Counted from the first letter of the stretch, positions 35,993 through 45,470 are shown. The stretch: DNA of 64,000 bases from Variovorax sp. dw_308 (GCF_019207085.1 NZ_JAATOM010000008.1:1-64000), one strand, 5' to 3'. Numbers and translations are program-made. Notes: generated by a model from the letters alone, not told the origin.

Positions 35993-37087
35993 ATGATTGC
36001 CCTGATCGTCATCAGCTTCTTCGTCTCGGCGATTGCCGTGCTCGCCTTCATGCGCCGCGGGCGTCGCCATGCGCGGCGCTATGGGCACGACATGCCGCAG
36101 CGCTTTCACAAGGGGCATGTGCCGCGTCTGGGCGGGGCCGGCATTTTCATCGGCACCGGCTTCGCATGGCTCGCGGCCGGATGGCCAGGAGATCCGTTCA
36201 ACGTGTACTGGCCGGTGACGGGCTCCGGCCTGATGTTGCTGTGCATCGCGCCAGCGGTGATCGGCGGCATCGCGGAGGATGTGACGCAGAAGGTGCCGGT
36301 CCGCGTCCGGCTGGCCCTCACGATCGGGTCGGCGCTGCTGCTGTGCTGGCTGCTCGACCTGGGGGTCTACCGCACCGGCTTCTCCACGCTCGACGGCTGG
36401 ATGCGGGCCGTGCCCTACGCCGGCATGCTGCTGGCGGCGCTGGCCATCGGCGGCTTGCCGCATGCGTTCAACATCATCGACGGCTACAACGGCCTGGCGG
36501 GCACGGTGGCGGTGCTGGTGTGCCTGGCCATCTCGCATGTGTCGCTGCAGGTCGGGGACCGGCAGCTCGCCGCCATGGTCATCTGCATGGTCGGCGCCAC
36601 CCTGGGCTTCCTGATGTGGAACTACCCGCGCGGCAAGATCTTCGCGGGCGATGGCGGCGCCTACGTCTGGGGCATCGTGATCGCGGTGGCCTGCGTCTCG
36701 CTGGTGAAGCGCAACCCCACCGTCTCGCCCTGGTTCCCGATGCTGCTGCTGATCTATCCGGTGTGGGAGACGCTTTTCTCGATCTACCGCAAGCTGGCGC
36801 GCGGCCAGTCGCCCGGCACGGCGGACGCGCTGCACTTCCACCAATTGATCTTCCGCCGGATCGTGCGCGTGGCCTTTGCCGACGACGAGGCCCGCCAGCT
36901 GCTGGCGCGCAACAACCGCACGTCGCCGTACCTGTGGATGTTCGCCGCGCTGTCGGTGGTGCCGGCGGTGCTGTTCCGTAACAACACGGTCGCGTTGATG
37001 CTGTTCTGCCTGCTGTTCGTCGCGACCTACGTTTCAGCCTACCTGATGATCGTGCGCTTCAAGGTGCCGCGCTGGCTGCGGCCGTAA
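35993..37087 (+). CDS. WecA/MraY-family undecaprenyl-phosphate glycosyl-1-phosphate transferase
   Basis: This membrane enzyme likely starts the polymer by moving a sugar-1-phosphate (GlcNAc or a related HexNAc) onto undecaprenyl phosphate. About ten membrane helices span 364 residues. Family motifs are AEDVTQKVPVRVRL (the usual acidic pair appears as ED), AFNIIDGYNGLAG (catalytic Asp region) and FAGDGGAY. The C-terminal HFHQLIFRR matches the WecA histidine box. It pairs logically with the Wzm/Wzt exporter, because ABC-dependent O-antigens are primed by WecA-type enzymes. It is the right-hand border of the cluster. Confidence 0.9.
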   Translation: MIALIVISFFVSAIAVLAFMRRGRRHARRYGHDMPQRFHKGHVPRLGGAGIFIGTGFAWLAAGWPGDPFNVYWPVTGSGLMLLCIAPAVIGGIAEDVTQKVPVRVRLALTIGSALLLCWLLDLGVYRTGFSTLDGWMRAVPYAGMLLAALAIGGLPHAFNIIDGYNGLAGTVAVLVCLAISHVSLQVGDRQLAAMVICMVGATLGFLMWNYPRGKIFAGDGGAYVWGIVIAVACVSLVKRNPTVSPWFPMLLLIYPVWETLFSIYRKLARGQSPGTADALHFHQLIFRRIVRVAFADDEARQLLARNNRTSPYLWMFAALSVVPAVLFRNNTVALMLFCLLFVATYVSAYLMIVRFKVPRWLRP

Positions 37088-37234
37088 AGGCTGTCGCTCC
37101 TCCCCAGGTTGGCCTCACTTCGTGTAGGCCGCCCTCCCCACCGGGGGCAACGCCAGCGGCTCGGCAAAGCCGGTTCCGCGGCGTTTCACGAAATGGCTGC
37201 AAAATCCGCGCACTCCGTTTTTCAGCGAACCTCC

Positions 37235-38128
37235 ATGACCGATCACGTCCAGAACATCCCCCCGCGCGACAAGGCCGAGATCCTGGCCCAGGCGCTGCCC
37301 TATATCCGCAAGTTCCACGGCAAGACCATCGTCATCAAGTACGGTGGCAATGCCATGACCGATCCGGAACTCCAGGCCGACTTCGCCGAGGACGTGGTGC
37401 TGCTCAAGCTGGTCGGGATGAACCCGGTGGTGGTGCACGGCGGAGGTCCGCAGATCGAGGCGGCGCTCAACAAGCTCGGCAAGAAGGGGCACTTCATCCA
37501 GGGCATGCGCGTCACCGATTCCGAAACCATGGAGGTGGTCGAATGGGTGCTGGCCGGCGAAGTGCAGCAGGACATCGTGGGCCTCATCAACCAGGCCGGC
37601 GGCAAGGCGGTCGGCCTGACCGGGCGTGACGGCGGGCTGATCCGGGCGCAGAAACTCCGGATGCCCGACCGCAACGACCCCGACCTGCATCACGACGTGG
37701 GCCAGGTGGGTGAGATCGTCGCCATCGACCCGAGCGTGGTGAAGGCGCTGCAGGACGACGCCTTCATCCCGGTGGTCAGCCCGCTGGGCTTCGGCGCGGA
37801 CAACGAGAGCTACAACATCAACGCCGACGTGGTCGCCGGCAAGCTGGCCACGGTGCTCAAGGCAGAAAAGCTGATGATGCTGACCAACACGCCGGGCGTG
37901 CTCGACAAGGAAGGCAAGCTGCTGACCAACCTGAGCGCCCGCGAGATCGACGAGTTGTTTGCCGACGGCACGATCTCGGGCGGGATGCTGCCCAAGATCG
38001 AGGGCGCGCTCGATGCGGCCAAGAGCGGGGTCAACGCGGTCCACATCATCGATGGCCGGGTGCCGCACGCCATGCTGCTGGAAATCCTCACGGACCAGGC
38101 CTACGGCACGATGATTCGGGCGCGCTGA
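37235..38128 (+). CDS. argB: Acetylglutamate kinase
   Basis: ArgB phosphorylates N-acetylglutamate in arginine biosynthesis. The 297-residue protein has FHGKTIVIKYGGNAMTD, VVVHGGGPQIEAAL, GLTGRDGGLI, the NINADVVAGKLA segment and MLPKIEGALDAAKSGV, all typical. I start at ATG 37235; the upstream frame to 37109 is non-conserved. It marks the return to core chromosome right of the polysaccharide cluster and lies next to slmA, as in related beta-proteobacteria. Confidence 0.96.
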   Translation: MTDHVQNIPPRDKAEILAQALPYIRKFHGKTIVIKYGGNAMTDPELQADFAEDVVLLKLVGMNPVVVHGGGPQIEAALNKLGKKGHFIQGMRVTDSETMEVVEWVLAGEVQQDIVGLINQAGGKAVGLTGRDGGLIRAQKLRMPDRNDPDLHHDVGQVGEIVAIDPSVVKALQDDAFIPVVSPLGFGADNESYNINADVVAGKLATVLKAEKLMMLTNTPGVLDKEGKLLTNLSAREIDELFADGTISGGMLPKIEGALDAAKSGVNAVHIIDGRVPHAMLLEILTDQAYGTMIRAR

Positions 38129-38305
38129 AGCACCTTTCGGGTCCAGCGCGCGAGCCGCCGTCGCGCAACGGCTCCGGATAAACCCGAAATCGGTTCTCGG
38201 TTGTGTGCAAATGTTGCAGATTGCGCACGCGGCGGTACGTTTCCAGTAGGCGCGTACTAACTACCGTGTGCGAGAATCATTTCATTACATCTTTGCTCGG
38301 CACAC

Positions 38306-38950
38306 ATGCAGCACGAAGAGTCAGGCGATCCCGGCGACACCGTTCCGGCTGAAGTCCATTCGGCCGGTCCGCGCAAGCGTCCCAAACCGGGCGAACGTCG
38401 CGTGCAGATCCTGCAGGCGCTGGCCACCATGCTGGAACAGCCCGGCGCGGACCGGGTCACAACGGCTTCGCTGGCCGCCAAGCTCGATGTGAGCGAGGCT
38501 GCCCTGTATCGGCACTTTGCCAGCAAGGCCCAGATGTTCGAAGGACTCATCGAGTTCATCGAGCAAAGCGTGTTCACCCTGGTCAACCAGGTCACCGAGC
38601 GAGACGGGACAGGGCACGAGCAGGCGGCCCGCATCATTACGCTGCTGGTCCAGTTCGCTGAAAAGAATCCCGGCATGACCCGCGTGATGGTCGGCGACGC
38701 GCTCGTCTACGAGAACGAGCGCCTGCAAAGCCGCATGAACCAGTTCTTCGACAAGATCGAATCCACCTTGCGCCAGGCCTTGCGGGGCGCGGCCGCGGCC
38801 GAAGGCTCGGCCACGCCCACCGTCGATGCGCAAGTGCGTGCGGCGGCGCTGACGGCCTTCGTGGTGGGGCGCCTGCAGCGCTACACGCGCTCGGGCTTCC
38901 GGCGCATGCCCTCCGAACACCTGGAAGCCAGCGTCGGCCTGATGCTCTGA
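38306..38950 (+). CDS. slmA: TetR-family nucleoid occlusion factor SlmA
   Basis: SlmA binds chromosomal sites and blocks FtsZ ring assembly over the nucleoid. The protein (214 residues) has a low-complexity N-terminus, then a helix-turn-helix (about 30-75: RVQILQALATMLEQPG, TTASLAAKLDVSEAALYRHF). The ligand domain has FAEKNPGMTRVMVGDALV, typical of SlmA. The position after argB supports the assignment. A generic TetR regulator is the alternative. Confidence 0.88.
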   Translation: MQHEESGDPGDTVPAEVHSAGPRKRPKPGERRVQILQALATMLEQPGADRVTTASLAAKLDVSEAALYRHFASKAQMFEGLIEFIEQSVFTLVNQVTERDGTGHEQAARIITLLVQFAEKNPGMTRVMVGDALVYENERLQSRMNQFFDKIESTLRQALRGAAAAEGSATPTVDAQVRAAALTAFVVGRLQRYTRSGFRRMPSEHLEASVGLML

Positions 38951-39097
38951 GACTGGGAAAGTCCGCCTGCGCCACGCGGCGGCAGCCTTGAGCCCGCACG
39001 CCCTGCAGTTCGTCTCTTCACTGCCCCGGGGGGTGTTGGCGCGTTTTGGGCGGCGATGCGTTTTTCACACGCGTCGCGCGAAATTCCCGCCAGCGCG

Positions 39098-39126
39098 TTG
39101 AACGATCCGGACACCGGTGCTATCGT
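39098..39126 (+). promoter_or_regulatory. Candidate sigma-70 promoter for nadM-nadV
   Basis: TTGAAC at 39098-39103 and TATCGT at 39121-39126 are separated by 17 bases and lie 46 bases before the GTG start of the NadM-Nudix gene. No other hexamer pair in this gap looks better. Confidence 0.4.
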
Positions 39127-39171
39127 GGCTGCAAGCGCGAGTTGATCGCGCCCTTTTTGGGGGATTCCCAA

Positions 39172-40242
39172 GTGAGCACACGCAAGTACCCGTACGCGGT
39201 CGTCATCGGCCGTTTCCAGCCCGTCCATTTCGGTCACCAACGCCTCATCGAGGAAGCTGCGCGCGCGGCCGATCGCGTCATCGTGGTGGTGGGTTCCGAC
39301 CGCACGCCGCGCAGTGCGAAAAACCCCTTCACCTTCGATGAGCGTGAGCGCATGGTGCGCGCCTGCCTGCGCAGCGCGGACCAGATGCGCGTGAGCGTCG
39401 TCGGCGTGGGCGATTCGCCCTACAACGACCAGATCTGGATCGCATCGATCCAGTCCGCCGTCGACCGGCTTATCGTGCAGGACGGCCACAAGCCCGCGAA
39501 AGCCAGGGTTGCATTGGTCGGCCATCTCAAGGATGCGTCGAGCTACTACCTGAAGCTGTTCCCGTCCTGGGAGTTCGTCGGCCTGCATGCGGTCGAGAGC
39601 ATCCACGCGACCGACGTGCGCAAGCTCTACTTCGACCCGGAGATGCGCGGGCAGCTCTCGCCGGCCGACCTGCCCGACGGCACCGCGGCGTTCCTGGAGC
39701 GGTTCACGCGGACCGAGGACTACGCGGCACTGTGCGAGGAGCGCGCTTTCCTCATCGACTACCGCGACAAGTATCGCTATGCGGGCAGCGAATTCCCTCC
39801 GATCTACACGACGGTCGATGCGGTGGTGGTCGAGGCCGGGCACATCCTGCTGGTGCAGCGCAAGTTCCACCCCGGCAAGGGGACGTGGGCCTTGCCGGGC
39901 GGCTTCGTCGGCCAACACGAGCGCTTGCAGGATGCTGCGGTGCGCGAGTTGCGAGAAGAGACGCGGCTCAAGGTGCCGGTTCCAGTGCTCAACGGCAGCA
40001 TGAAGGCCAGTCACGTGTTCGATGCGCCGGACCGCTCGCAGCGCGGACGCACCATCACGCACGGCTTTTTCTTCGAGCTGTCGCACAACCAGTGGGCGGG
40101 GCTTTCGGATGTGCGTGCCGACGACGACGCGGCCGCCGTGCGCTGGGTGCCGATCGCGGATTTCCTCGACATGCAGGAGCGCATGTACGAAGACCATTTT
40201 TTCATCGCAAACCATTTCCTGGGCGGCCTGGGCAAGAACTGA
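39172..40242 (+). CDS. nadM: Bifunctional NMN adenylyltransferase / Nudix hydrolase
   Basis: The N-terminal half joins NMN and ATP to NAD: it has GRFQPVHFGHQRL with the HxGH nucleotidyltransferase motif (19-22). The C-terminal half is a Nudix hydrolase with box GGFVGQHERLQDAAVRELRE (243-262) followed by E, of the ADP-ribose pyrophosphatase type. The 356-residue length matches NadM-Nudix proteins of bacteria such as Francisella and Synechocystis. I start at GTG 39172 (MSTRKYPYAVVIGRFQP); upstream sequence in frame is non-conserved. It is followed 64 bases later by nicotinamide phosphoribosyltransferase, so the two make NAD from nicotinamide in two steps. Confidence 0.93.
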   Translation: MSTRKYPYAVVIGRFQPVHFGHQRLIEEAARAADRVIVVVGSDRTPRSAKNPFTFDERERMVRACLRSADQMRVSVVGVGDSPYNDQIWIASIQSAVDRLIVQDGHKPAKARVALVGHLKDASSYYLKLFPSWEFVGLHAVESIHATDVRKLYFDPEMRGQLSPADLPDGTAAFLERFTRTEDYAALCEERAFLIDYRDKYRYAGSEFPPIYTTVDAVVVEAGHILLVQRKFHPGKGTWALPGGFVGQHERLQDAAVRELREETRLKVPVPVLNGSMKASHVFDAPDRSQRGRTITHGFFFELSHNQWAGLSDVRADDDAAAVRWVPIADFLDMQERMYEDHFFIANHFLGGLGKN

Positions 40243-40306
40243 AGCCCCGGCCATTTCGAAGAAACGGCGCCTGGTTGACGGGCGCCACAGTGAAAGGAGC
40301 TTTCAC

Positions 40307-41755
40307 ATGTCTCGCAGCAACTTCTCCCCTTCGTCGCTCGGCAGCAATCTCTTGCTGCGCACCGACTCCTACAAGGCTTCGCACTGGATGCAGTACCCGC
40401 CCGGTACGCAGACGGTGTTCAGCTACATCGAGTCGCGCGGCGGCGCCTTCAGCCATTCCCTGTTCTTCGGCTTGCAGGCCTACCTGCGCGAATACCTGTC
40501 GACGCCCGTGACGGTCGACGATGTCGACGAGGCCACTGCGATCATGGCCGCGCACGGCGAGCCCTTCAATCGCGCGGGCTGGCTGCGCCTCGTCGAGAAG
40601 CATGGCGGCCGCATGCCGGTGCGCATCCGCGCCGTCCCCGAGGGCAGCGTGGTGCCCGTCCACAACGTGCTCGCCACCATCGAGAACACCGACCCGGAGT
40701 TCTTCTGGCTCACGAGCTATCTCGAAACCGAATTGCTGCGCGCCATCTGGTATCCGACCACCGTGGCGACGCTGTCGGCCGCGGCCAAGGCCACGCTGCT
40801 GCGCTATCTCGAGGCGACCTGCGACGATCCGCACGGGCAGATTCCGTTCAAGCTGCATGACTTCGGCGCACGCGGCGTGTCGAGCCTGGAATCGGCGGCC
40901 CTGGGCGGCCTGGCGCATCTGGTGAACTTCATGGGCACCGACACCGTCATCGCCCTGGTCGCGGGGCGCCGCTACTACGACTGCGACATGGCCGGCTTTT
41001 CCATTCCCGCGGCGGAGCACAGCACCATCACGGGCTGGGGCCGCGACCGCGAATCGGACGCGTACCGCAACATGGTCACGCAGTTCGGCAAGCCCGGCGC
41101 GCTGTTCGCCGTGGTCAGCGACAGCTACGACATCTTCAACGCGTGCGATCGTATCTGGGGCACGGAGTTGAAGGAACTGGTGGTGCAGTCCGGCGCGACG
41201 CTGGTGGTACGGCCGGACAGCGGCGACCCGGCGGAGACGGTGCTGAAGGTGGCCGACATCCTGGCGGCGCGTTTCGGCACCGCGACCAACAGCAAGGGAT
41301 TCCGCGTGCTGAACAACGTGCGGATCATCCAGGGCGACGGCATCAACCTGGACTCGCTGCGCCTGTGCCTGTCGAACCTGTACCACAACGGCTTCTCGGC
41401 CGAGAACATCGCCTTCGGCATGGGTGGGGGACTGTTGCAGCAAGTCAATCGCGACACGATGCAGTGGGCGATGAAGTGCTCGGCGATGCAGGTGGATGGT
41501 GAATGGCGGGATGTGTGGAAGTCGCCCGTCGGGGACCTGGGGAAGGCTTCGAAGAAGGGACGGCTCACGCTGGTGCAGGACACGCGGGGGAACGAGCAGA
41601 CGCGACGGATCGACGAAGTGGCCGAAGGCCAGCCTGAGCTTCTTGAAACCGTGTTCGAGAACGGCGAGATCCTGCGCCAGACCACCTTCGACGCCGTCCG
41701 GGCGCGTGCGGCTGCGGGTGTCGGGCAGGTGATCACCTCGCGCGCTCCGCTGTAA
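40307..41755 (+). CDS. nadV: Nicotinamide phosphoribosyltransferase
   Basis: This NAMPT-type enzyme makes NMN from nicotinamide and PRPP, bypassing deamidation. Over 482 residues it closely follows animal NAMPT by eye: LRTDSYKASHWMQYPP, FGARGVSS, IPAAEHSTITGWG with the conserved catalytic His238, VVSDSYDIFNAC, VVRPDSGDPAETVLK and ENIAFGMGGGLLQ. AAAGGAGC lies 8 bases before ATG 40307. It forms a two-gene NAD-salvage operon with nadM. A nicotinate enzyme (PncB) is unlikely given the AEHSTI and RPDSGDP blocks. Confidence 0.95.
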   Translation: MSRSNFSPSSLGSNLLLRTDSYKASHWMQYPPGTQTVFSYIESRGGAFSHSLFFGLQAYLREYLSTPVTVDDVDEATAIMAAHGEPFNRAGWLRLVEKHGGRMPVRIRAVPEGSVVPVHNVLATIENTDPEFFWLTSYLETELLRAIWYPTTVATLSAAAKATLLRYLEATCDDPHGQIPFKLHDFGARGVSSLESAALGGLAHLVNFMGTDTVIALVAGRRYYDCDMAGFSIPAAEHSTITGWGRDRESDAYRNMVTQFGKPGALFAVVSDSYDIFNACDRIWGTELKELVVQSGATLVVRPDSGDPAETVLKVADILAARFGTATNSKGFRVLNNVRIIQGDGINLDSLRLCLSNLYHNGFSAENIAFGMGGGLLQQVNRDTMQWAMKCSAMQVDGEWRDVWKSPVGDLGKASKKGRLTLVQDTRGNEQTRRIDEVAEGQPELLETVFENGEILRQTTFDAVRARAAAGVGQVITSRAPL

Positions 41756-41765
41756 CTGTGTCTCT

Positions 41766-41880
41766 TCCCCTCTCCCTCCGGGAGAGGGCAGGGTGAGGGC
41801 TCCGGGCCTTTGCCTATGCATGTGCCGTTCCAATCGCCGCTGGCCCTCACCCCAACCCTCTCCCGGAGGGAGAGGGAGTG
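41766..41880. repeat. Pair of inverted REP-like hairpins between convergent genes
   Basis: CCCTCTCCC-TCC-GGGAGAGGG (41768-41788) and CCCTCTCCC-GGA-GGGAGAGGG (41856-41876) are perfect 9-bp stems, each flanked by a GGTGAGGG/CCCTCACC arm in opposite orientation. The same family recurs three times at 59.2-59.7 kb. Lying between nadV and the convergent dehydrogenase gene, the hairpins may end or stabilise transcripts. Confidence 0.85.
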
Positions 41881-41884
41881 AAAT

Positions 41885-42943
41885 TCAGGCGACTGCTACG
41901 CCGACCTTCGCGCCAGACGCCACGATCTCGCTCCAGGTCGCGTCGTCGAGCCAGATGCCTTCGACCTCGCGCGCCACGCGGGCCGCCCGCTCGGGTTCGC
42001 CGGCGATCTGCACATGTTCGTAGCCGGCGCCGGGTGGGCTTTGGCGCAGCCAGTCGACGAAGGCCGTCGCCTCCTGCTCGAAGGTCGCCTGCGTGCCCAG
42101 TTTCGAAGGGTCGATCAACACCGTCAGCATCCCGTTGAGCACGGTGCGCGCCGTGTCGGCCGGACGGTGCCAGGTGCCGCCGCCCGTGAGCGCGCCGCCG
42201 AGCAGTTCGCAGGCCATCGCCATGCCGTAGCCCTTGTGCTCGCCGAAGGTCATCAGCGCCCCGAACAGGCCATTGCCCTGCGGCACGACCACCACGCCGG
42301 GCTCGTTGGTCGGCGCGCCGTTCTCGTCGATGAGATAGCCATCGGGCACGCGCACGCCCTTGTTGTGGGCCACGCGCATCTTGCCTTGCGCGACGCGACT
42401 GGTGGCGAAGTCGAGCAGGAAGGGCTCGGCGCCCGCGAGCGGAATGCCGATGCAGCACGGGTTGGTGCCGAAGCGCCCATCGCCACCACCCCAGGGCGCC
42501 ACGACCGGCCGCGACAGCACGTTGACGAAATGCATCGACACCAGCCCCTGCGCCGTCGCCATCTCCGCGAAGTGACCGATGCGACCGAGATGGTGCGCGC
42601 TGGCCAGCGTGAAGATGCAGCTGCCATGCTGCTTCGCTCGCGCAATGCCCAGTTCCATCGCCTGCACGCCGACGACCTGGCCGAAGCCGTGTTGGCCGTC
42701 GAGCGACATCATGGTGCCGATGTCGATGTTGACCTTGACGTCCGCATTCGGCGTGAGGCCACCTTCGGCGATCGCGTCGACATAGCGCGGCAGCATGCCC
42801 ACGCCATGCGAGTCATGGCCGCTGAGGTTGGCGAGCACGAGGTTGTCCGCGACCTGTTGCGCTTCCGCGGGCGTGCTGCCGGCCGCCTTCAGGATGTTGG
42901 CGCAGTGGGTGCGCAGGACGGCGGCTGCAAGGGTTTGGGGCAT
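41885..42943 (-). CDS. Ldh-family NAD(P)-dependent oxidoreductase
   Basis: This belongs to the malate/L-lactate/sulfolactate dehydrogenase family, whose fold is unrelated to classic LDH. Signs are HDSHGVGMLPRYVDAI, ASAHHLGRIGHFAEMA, FGTNPCCIGIP, DFATSRVAQGKMRVA and FGEHKGYGMAMACELL. It reduces or oxidises alpha-keto/hydroxy acids with NAD(P). At 352 residues it is complete. As the last gene of the TRAP/sugar-acid operon it may handle a 2-keto or 2-hydroxy acid intermediate; ureidoglycolate or piperideine-carboxylate activity cannot be excluded. Confidence 0.88.
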   Translation of the reverse strand: MPQTLAAAVLRTHCANILKAAGSTPAEAQQVADNLVLANLSGHDSHGVGMLPRYVDAIAEGGLTPNADVKVNIDIGTMMSLDGQHGFGQVVGVQAMELGIARAKQHGSCIFTLASAHHLGRIGHFAEMATAQGLVSMHFVNVLSRPVVAPWGGGDGRFGTNPCCIGIPLAGAEPFLLDFATSRVAQGKMRVAHNKGVRVPDGYLIDENGAPTNEPGVVVVPQGNGLFGALMTFGEHKGYGMAMACELLGGALTGGGTWHRPADTARTVLNGMLTVLIDPSKLGTQATFEQEATAFVDWLRQSPPGAGYEHVQIAGEPERAARVAREVEGIWLDDATWSEIVASGAKVGVAVA

Positions 42944-42949
42944 GGGAAT

Positions 42950-43882
42950 TCAGAGTCCTCTGGCGTTCAGATAGATGGAATACAGCGACGTGGTCGCGGT
43001 GATGAAAAGGCGGTTGCGACTGACGCCGCCGAAGCAGACGTTCGACACGACCTCGGGCACGAGGATCTTGCCGATCAGCGTGCCGTCGGGGTCGTAGGCA
43101 TGCACGCCGTCGGCCGCGCTGGTCCACAGGCGGCCCCTGGTGTCGATGCGGAAGCCGTCGAACAGGCCGTTGGTGCAGTCGGCGAACAGGGTGCTGGCGC
43201 CGAGGCTCTTGCCGTCCGCGTTGACCTGGAAGCGGCGGATGTGCCTGGGCGCCGCGTCGTCATGGCTGGCGCCGGTGTCGGCGATGTAGAGCTGGGATTC
43301 GTCGGGTGAGAAGGCGAGGCCGTTGGGCTTGACGAAGTCGTCGGCCACCTTCTCGACTGCGCCTGTGGCCGGGTCGACGCGGTAGACGTAGCAGCCCGCG
43401 ACTTCCTGCTCGGCGGCAAGGCCTTCGTAATCCGACAGGATGCCGTAGCTCGGGTCGGTGAACCAGACGCCGCCATCGGAATGCACGACCACGTCGTTCG
43501 GTGAATTCAGCCGCTTGCCCTGGTAGTGCGAGGCCAGCACGGTCTGCGTGCCGTCAGGCTCGTTGCGCACGACGCGTCGGCCCAGGTGCTCGCAACTGAT
43601 GAGTCGGCCCTGCTTGTCGACCGTGTTGCCGTTGGTGTTGTTGGAAGGCTGGCGCCACAGGCCGACGGTGTTGTTCAACTCGTCATACCGCATCATGCGG
43701 TTGTTGGGAATGTCCGACCACACCAGCGTGCGGTGCGCGGCGAACCAGGCCGGGCCCTCGCACCAGCGCGCGCCGGTCCACAGGCGCACGAGGCGCTCGG
43801 GGCCGGGGATGCAGGTGTTGAAGCGCGGATCCAGGCGCTCGAAGCCGGTGCCGTCGAGGATGCCGAAAGCTGTGGTGGCCAT
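42950..43882 (-). CDS. SMP-30/gluconolactonase-family sugar lactonase
   Basis: This six-bladed beta-propeller metal lactonase is predicted to open a sugar lactone to the acid. Family blocks are ARWCEGPAWFAAHRTLVWSD with the metal-binding Glu, NSPNDVVVHSDGGVWFTDPS, FVKPNGLAFSPDESQLYIAD and DGFRIDTRGRLWTS. It has 310 residues and no signal peptide. It lies 30 bases after the altronate-dehydratase-family gene, so the lactonase and dehydratase steps are probably consecutive. Confidence 0.9.
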   Translation of the reverse strand: MATTAFGILDGTGFERLDPRFNTCIPGPERLVRLWTGARWCEGPAWFAAHRTLVWSDIPNNRMMRYDELNNTVGLWRQPSNNTNGNTVDKQGRLISCEHLGRRVVRNEPDGTQTVLASHYQGKRLNSPNDVVVHSDGGVWFTDPSYGILSDYEGLAAEQEVAGCYVYRVDPATGAVEKVADDFVKPNGLAFSPDESQLYIADTGASHDDAAPRHIRRFQVNADGKSLGASTLFADCTNGLFDGFRIDTRGRLWTSAADGVHAYDPDGTLIGKILVPEVVSNVCFGGVSRNRLFITATTSLYSIYLNARGL

Positions 43883-43912
43883 TCAATGTCTCCTTCTTCG
43901 TGTGAGGTTGCG

Positions 43913-45439
43913 CTACATCACCGCGCCGACTTGCCAGGGCACGAACTCGTTCTGCCCGTAGCCGTGTTTCTCGCTCTTGCTGTGTTCGCCCGATGCGGTA
44001 GCCAGCACCAGCCGGAAAATGCGCTCGCCCATCTCCTGGATCGACGACGTGCCGTCGACGATCTCGCCGCAGTTGATGTCCATGTCTTCCTCCTGCCGCT
44101 TCCACAGCGTGGAGTTGGTCGCGAGCTTGAGCGAAGGCGAGGGCGCGCAGCCGTAGGCCGAGCCTCGGCCAGTGGTGAAGCAGATCATGTTCGCGCCGCC
44201 TGCGACCTGGCCCGTGGCGCTGACCGGGTCGTAGCCGGGCGTGTCCATGTAGACGAAACCATGTGCGGTCACCGGCTCGGCGTATTCATACACGGCCTCG
44301 AGGTTGCTGGTGCCGCCCTTGGCGACCGCGCCGAGCGATTTCTCGAGAATGGTGGTGAGCCCGCCCGCCTTGTTGCCCGGCGAGGGGTTGTTGTTCATCT
44401 CGCCTTCATTGATTTCGGTGTAGTGCTCCCACCAGGCGATGCGGTCGACCAGCTTCTGGCCCACTTCGCGCTTCACGGCGCGTCGCGTCAGCAAATGCTC
44501 GGCGCCGTACACCTCGGGTGTCTCGCTGAGGATGGCGGTGCCGCCATGCGCCACGAGCAAGTCGACCGCATGCCCAAGCGCTGGGTTGGCGCTGATGCCG
44601 GAGTAGCCATCCGAGCCGCCGCATTGCAGCCCGATCGTGATGTGCGCCGCGCTGCAGGGCTCGCGCTTCAACGCGTTGGCGCGCGGCAGCATCTCGTTGA
44701 TGAGGGCGATGCCTTTCTCGACCGTCTTGCGCGTGCCGCCGGTGTCCTGGATATTGAAGGTGCGGAAGTTCTCGCCCTCCGAGAGCGACCCGGTCGCCAG
44801 CCAGGCATTGATCTGGTTGGCCTCGCAACCGAGCCCCACCACAAGCACGCCCGCGAAGTTCGGATGCGTGGCATAGCCGGTGAGCGTGCGCTCCAGGATC
44901 TGCATCCCGAAGCCCTGCGTGTCCATGCCGCAGCCCGTGCCGTGCGTGAGCGCGACGATGCCGTCGACATTGGGATAGGCGGCTAGCGCCGCCGGGTTGG
45001 TCTTGCGCGAGAAGTGGTCGGAGATGGCGCGCGCCGCCGTGGCCGAGCAGTTCACGCTGGTCAGCACGCCGATGTAGTTGCGCGTCGCCACGCGGCCGTC
45101 GGCGCGCTTGATGCCCAGGAAGGTGGCCTCACGCAAGGGCTGCACCGGCTTCACGTCGGCGCCGAAAGCGTAGTCACGCGCGAAGTGGCCCTTGTCCGGC
45201 CCCATGTCGAGGTTCTGCGTGTGCACATGCTCGCCGGCCGTGATCGGCCGGCTGGCGAAGCCGATGATCTGGTTGTAGCGGCGCACCGGCTCGCCGGGTG
45301 CGATGTCGCGCATCGCCACCTTGTGGCCGGCGGGGATCAGGCCGCGCACGGCCACGCCTTCGACGGTGGTGCCGCCCACCAGTTGCGCGCGTGCGATCAC
45401 CACGTCGTCGGCGGGATGGAGTCGGATAAATGGATTCAT
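43913..45439 (-). CDS. Altronate dehydratase-family (UxaA/GarD) sugar-acid dehydratase
   Basis: The 508-residue protein has an N-terminal SAF domain (about 1-100; GLIPAGHKVAMRDI) and the UxaA/GarD core: GVLTSVNCSATAARAI, HGTGCGMDT, VVGLGCEANQI, GLQCGGSDGYSGISANP and CFTTGRGSAYGCAPSPSLK. These iron-dependent enzymes dehydrate aldonic or aldaric acids to 2-keto-3-deoxy acids. Members of the family are known to accept D-altronate, galactarate, D-arabinonate or L-fuconate. The neighbours (lactonase, two SDRs, FAH hydrolase) favour a non-phosphorylative L-fuconate/pentonate route over hexuronate breakdown, as no uxaB/uxaC/kdgK is near. SuyAB-type sulfolyase is less likely. Confidence 0.9.
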   Translation of the reverse strand: MNPFIRLHPADDVVIARAQLVGGTTVEGVAVRGLIPAGHKVAMRDIAPGEPVRRYNQIIGFASRPITAGEHVHTQNLDMGPDKGHFARDYAFGADVKPVQPLREATFLGIKRADGRVATRNYIGVLTSVNCSATAARAISDHFSRKTNPAALAAYPNVDGIVALTHGTGCGMDTQGFGMQILERTLTGYATHPNFAGVLVVGLGCEANQINAWLATGSLSEGENFRTFNIQDTGGTRKTVEKGIALINEMLPRANALKREPCSAAHITIGLQCGGSDGYSGISANPALGHAVDLLVAHGGTAILSETPEVYGAEHLLTRRAVKREVGQKLVDRIAWWEHYTEINEGEMNNNPSPGNKAGGLTTILEKSLGAVAKGGTSNLEAVYEYAEPVTAHGFVYMDTPGYDPVSATGQVAGGANMICFTTGRGSAYGCAPSPSLKLATNSTLWKRQEEDMDINCGEIVDGTSSIQEMGERIFRLVLATASGEHSKSEKHGYGQNEFVPWQVGAVM

Positions 45440-45470
45440 CGTGTACCTCTCTTCTTGCCCGGGGCGGGCA

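Noticed and set aside
35993..37087. Glu-Asp in place of Asp-Asp in the WecA-like protein as a dead active site
   Set aside because: Other members of this sub-branch, as I recall them, also show ED here, and the other catalytic motifs are intact.
40202..41833. 543-residue antisense ORF opposite nadV
   Set aside because: A shadow of the strongly conserved NAMPT gene.
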